Shown: one piece after another, positions 61,732 to 64,000 of the stretch
Numbering within the stretch: the first letter of the stretch is position 1
How the letters are laid out: each line of letters starts with the position of its first letter
Origin: UBA868 sp050256425
Lineage (GTDB): Bacteria; Pseudomonadota; Gammaproteobacteria; Arenicellales; UBA868
NCBI GenBank assembly: GCA_050256425.1
Contig: JBBWVW010000182.1
Location: 3,534 to 67,533, forward strand
Length of the DNA stretch: 64,000 nucleotides
Direction of reading: 5' to 3'
Translations under genes and position numbers: made by a program
Notes under the pieces: generated by a model
Seen by the model: only the letters and a program-made list of their open reading frames with translations
What the model was told of the DNA's origin: nothing
The model's database searches: none

Positions 61732-63309
61732 TTAGGCTTCTTTCCAGATGAACTCGGCCCAGCCATTGCCACCGAACTGGCCCAACGGGCAGTTGGAGAA
61801 GCCTTGAACCTGAGGATTATGCGCATCCAGAATATTGGTGTGATAAGGAACGATGATGCCACTTTCGGTACTGACCAGTTTTTGCATCTCGCAGTGCATC
61901 TCATGGCGCTTTGCTGCATCGGTTTCTGCCAGAGAACTCTTCAGCAACTCACCCATGCGATCGCTGTTCCAGTAGGTATCGTTCCAGTTTCCGTTCGGGC
62001 CAAACTGGAGTGACATCATGGCGTTCGCAGTTGGACGCATATTCCAGGTCACTACATTGAGCGGCTCTTTCATCCACACCGCGCCCCAGTAACCATCGGT
62101 CGGCACCTTTTTGATTTTCAGGTTAAAGCCGATCTTTTTGAGGTTGGCCTGCATAAGCAAGCAGGTATCCTCGATCGCGCCAGATACGGGTGCGACCCAA
62201 ATCTCGGCCTCGGAAATCCCGGATTTATTCAGATGCCACTTGGCTTTTTCCGGATCGTACGGTTTCTGTGGCAGTTCATGGCAGTGATCGGCGCCGTAGG
62301 CAATATTGATTGGGTGATCGTTACCCACAGTACCATGGCCCTTGAGGAACTTGCGCACGATTCTCTCGCGGTCCTGGATATAGCGAAGGCCTTCGACCAG
62401 ATCGTCGTTTTCACCCGGTGCAGTGTTCTTAAGGCAGCAGATACCGCCATACAGACCCGAAGGCACCGACAAGACAGCCTTTCCTGAACTCTCGATCTTC
62501 TTGATCTGTTTGGCACTGATCGAAGTGATCATGTCGACATTGCCAGCCAGCAGTGCATTCAGACGGGCGTTAGGATCGGTAATCGCCGTGATCTCGATGT
62601 TATCGAGCCACTGGCCGGTGCTCCGCCAGTAGTTGTTGTTACGTGAGTGGATTGATCTCACACCGGCTTGGAAAGAATCCAGTATGTAAGGGCCAGTACC
62701 ACCCCCCCACCAGTTATGCGTGTTCGTTTTAACAATCTTGGCCTGGGGCTGCGTCAACTTGATCGGCATATCGGCATCCGGGGATGACAGAGTGAGTTTC
62801 ACCGTGTGCTTGTCGACTGCTTCCCACCCAGTAACGTTGGCGAAGAAAGATTTAATGGAAGACGGTGATCCCTTGGCGATGTGGCGGTTCATACTCCAGA
62901 CCACGTCGTTGGCGGTAAGTTCCCCGCCACTATGGAAGCTCACACCCTTGCGGATCTTGAAGATGTACTCGGTGGCGTTGCCGTTGACCGACCACTCTTC
63001 AGCCAACTCACCATGCAGACTCATATCATTCCAGACCTGAATGAGCCCGTTGTACATGAGGTTAGCGCGGGTATAGTCGATAGTCGACGTACCCAGAATC
63101 GGATCAAGCGTATCATCCGGCCCATGCAGGTTGGATGAGAAGACCACCGAGCCGCCGCGGGTCGGGCTGGCGGCCAGAGCGCTGGCCGAACCGAGAAGGC
63201 CTCCGGCAGTGGTCGCCGTGATACCCAGCGCGCCCATGGCGGCCAGGAATTCGCGGCGGTTTACATGGCCGTCGCGATACATCTGTTGAAAAGTTTTAAC
63301 TTCTTTCAT
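61732..63309 (-). CDS. Peptide/opine-type ABC transporter substrate-binding protein (Tat-exported)
   Basis: A 525-residue family-5 solute-binding protein. The N-terminus carries the twin-arginine motif NRREFLAAMGALG and a hydrophobic stretch ending near SALAASP at about residue 48, so it is probably exported folded by Tat. Substrate-binding family features include GLIQVWNDM, FHSGGELTANDVVWS and the PYILDSF segment. GGAGG lies upstream of the ATG. It is the first gene of the importer operon; with the downstream amidase and PhzF-like protein, an amide or peptide-like nutrient is the likely ligand. Confidence 0.9.
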   Translation of the reverse strand: MKEVKTFQQMYRDGHVNRREFLAAMGALGITATTAGGLLGSASALAASPTRGGSVVFSSNLHGPDDTLDPILGTSTIDYTRANLMYNGLIQVWNDMSLHGELAEEWSVNGNATEYIFKIRKGVSFHSGGELTANDVVWSMNRHIAKGSPSSIKSFFANVTGWEAVDKHTVKLTLSSPDADMPIKLTQPQAKIVKTNTHNWWGGGTGPYILDSFQAGVRSIHSRNNNYWRSTGQWLDNIEITAITDPNARLNALLAGNVDMITSISAKQIKKIESSGKAVLSVPSGLYGGICCLKNTAPGENDDLVEGLRYIQDRERIVRKFLKGHGTVGNDHPINIAYGADHCHELPQKPYDPEKAKWHLNKSGISEAEIWVAPVSGAIEDTCLLMQANLKKIGFNLKIKKVPTDGYWGAVWMKEPLNVVTWNMRPTANAMMSLQFGPNGNWNDTYWNSDRMGELLKSSLAETDAAKRHEMHCEMQKLVSTESGIIVPYHTNILDAHNPQVQGFSNCPLGQFGGNGWAEFIWKEA

Positions 63310-63697
63310 TTCTCAGTTTCCTCCGATGGAAAAGATGACCTTCTGTCTGATTTAAATAACCGCTTAAGACAGGTGATATGCAGTATTTGATTCACCCAAC
63401 CAGGAAGCGCTACCCGCAGTGAAACATAGGTAGAAAATCCAGTCAACAGTTCAGGCTAAATTGCCTAAGAGGGCATAAACTACTGTCTAATCGGGGATTT
63501 TCCTCTCTGTGGGTACATAATAAAGACAATCAAGGCGAAATAACTGGCGTATCGAATGGTTTTGTTCGCTTCTGGGTATCTCAATGTCGCTGAACTCAAT
63601 CATTTTAAATGCCCGTTCGGTTGAAATTACCTGTGGCGAATAGCGCACCAGGCTGGCAATCAGCCACTTGAATAGATCACTTAAAGGACGATATTGA
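63310..63697. other. Intergenic interval without recognisable gene
   Basis: 388 bases between the binding-protein gene and the nuclease-like gene. It should contain both divergent promoters, but I see no clear operator or hairpin. A minus-strand open frame of 83 codons (63487-63738) overlaps the start of the nuclease-like gene and shows no family resemblance. Confidence 0.4.
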
Positions 63698-64000
63698 TTG
63701 AAAAGTCTTTTCGCTAACCGCAAGTTTCTAGTCGTCACTCTTGCGCTTTTCGCTTACCAGCCAGCCACAGCGGCATGCCTTTGCAGCTACACCCCAGCGA
63801 AATTGGTTGACGTACTTGACGGTGGCAACATCGTTTTTGAAACTGCGGGGAAACAGAAAACCGTACAGCTCGCTAGAATCATTACGCCCCGGCTTAAACC
63901 AAGCCCCCTATCACAAAAGCCCTGGTGTGAAGCCGAGGGCACCAAAGCGATACAGGCGAAAGCATATACCGCTGAACTCTTGTCCAAAGCCTCACAGATC
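63698..64000 (+). CDS. Secreted staphylococcal-nuclease-like protein (3' end cut by window edge)
   Basis: An open frame from a TTG at 63698-63700 to the right edge (101 codons visible). An in-frame stop immediately before the TTG rules out an upstream start, and AAAGGA lies nine bases before it. The N-terminus is a signal peptide (KFLVVTLALFAYQPATAA, cleavage about residue 27). Then VDVLDGGN, VQLARIITPR and WCEAEGTKA recall the SNase fold, in which the Arg and Glu are catalytic. Catalytic residues beyond the edge cannot be checked. Confidence 0.7.
   Translation, partial: MKSLFANRKFLVVTLALFAYQPATAACLCSYTPAKLVDVLDGGNIVFETAGKQKTVQLARIITPRLKPSPLSQKPWCEAEGTKAIQAKAYTAELLSKASQI

Noticed and set aside
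63487..63738. 83-codon minus-strand gene
   Set aside because: No recognisable family, and it overlaps the signal peptide of the nuclease-like gene in antisense.
1..64000. tRNA or rRNA genes and CRISPR arrays
   Set aside because: No cloverleaf, rRNA segment or regularly spaced repeat series was seen in the intergenic intervals.

Overview
This window reads as a catabolic island from a marine-type heterotrophic proteobacterium. That is inferred from a DMSP-demethylase-like gene, betaine-type transport, five-step histidine use through HutF, an OxyR/rubrerythrin module and Gram-negative-style signal peptides; the exact lineage cannot be read from the sequence. No rRNA, tRNA, CRISPR array or intact insertion sequence was seen. 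Genes are dense and arranged in long same-strand runs of enzymes for small nitrogen, sulfur and phosphorus compounds.

Region 1 (1-13 kb, minus strand): a probable operon of about 12 kb behind a divergent LysR gene. It holds an HpaB-type flavin monooxygenase, RidA, a PhyH dioxygenase, a DUF1028 protein, an ArgE-like M20 deacylase, an acetylpolyamine amidohydrolase, a GST, a class III aminotransferase, an N-carbamoylputrescine amidase-like hydrolase, a luciferase-like oxidoreductase and a 4-OT tautomerase. The theme is removal of acyl, carbamoyl and amino groups from polyamine-like molecules. At its far end a phosphonoacetate hydrolase gene (phnA) sits inside a broken mosaic: a 3' scrap of phnW and a 5' scrap of phnY flank it, and two decayed copies of a tautomerase-hydrolase pair flank those.

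Region 2 (13.9-27 kb): a YczE-like membrane protein, an amine oxidase and a divergent histidine-use locus. The left arm encodes a PhyH dioxygenase, an ornithine-cyclodeaminase-family protein, a histidine-ammonia-lyase homologue whose Ala-Ser-Gly triad has become Ala-Asp-Gly, and HutI. The right arm encodes HutF, canonical HutH, a peptide-deformylase-family protein, HutU and a BesD/HalD-like 2-oxoglutarate oxygenase with an intact iron triad. No HutG is present; the deformylase-like protein is the obvious candidate to replace it.

Region 3 (27-30.6 kb): rubrerythrin, a heterodisulfide-reductase-like Fe-S protein and a DUF3501 protein, divergent from an OxyR-type regulator with both redox cysteines. 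Region 4 (30.6-40.2 kb): a frameshifted DeoR-family repressor, then a quaternary-amine ABC transporter (binding protein, ATPase, double-length permease), a choline-kinase-like protein, a dimethylglycine/sarcosine-dehydrogenase-like flavoenzyme and an esterase.

Region 5 (40.2-52 kb, minus strand): acyl-CoA synthetase, 2-hydroxyacid dehydrogenase, nitroreductase, an SDR remnant, a fused kinase/PLP-lyase, a CitE-like lyase, an acyl-CoA dehydrogenase, a CaiB-type CoA-transferase and a DmdA-like demethylase. Region 6 (52-64 kb): a PhyH dioxygenase with a homocysteine methyltransferase on the plus strand; then, on the minus strand, a dipeptide-type ABC transporter followed by an amidase, a PhzF-like protein, a HisC-like aminotransferase and a GlcG/HbpS-like protein. 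A nuclease-like secreted protein runs off the right edge.
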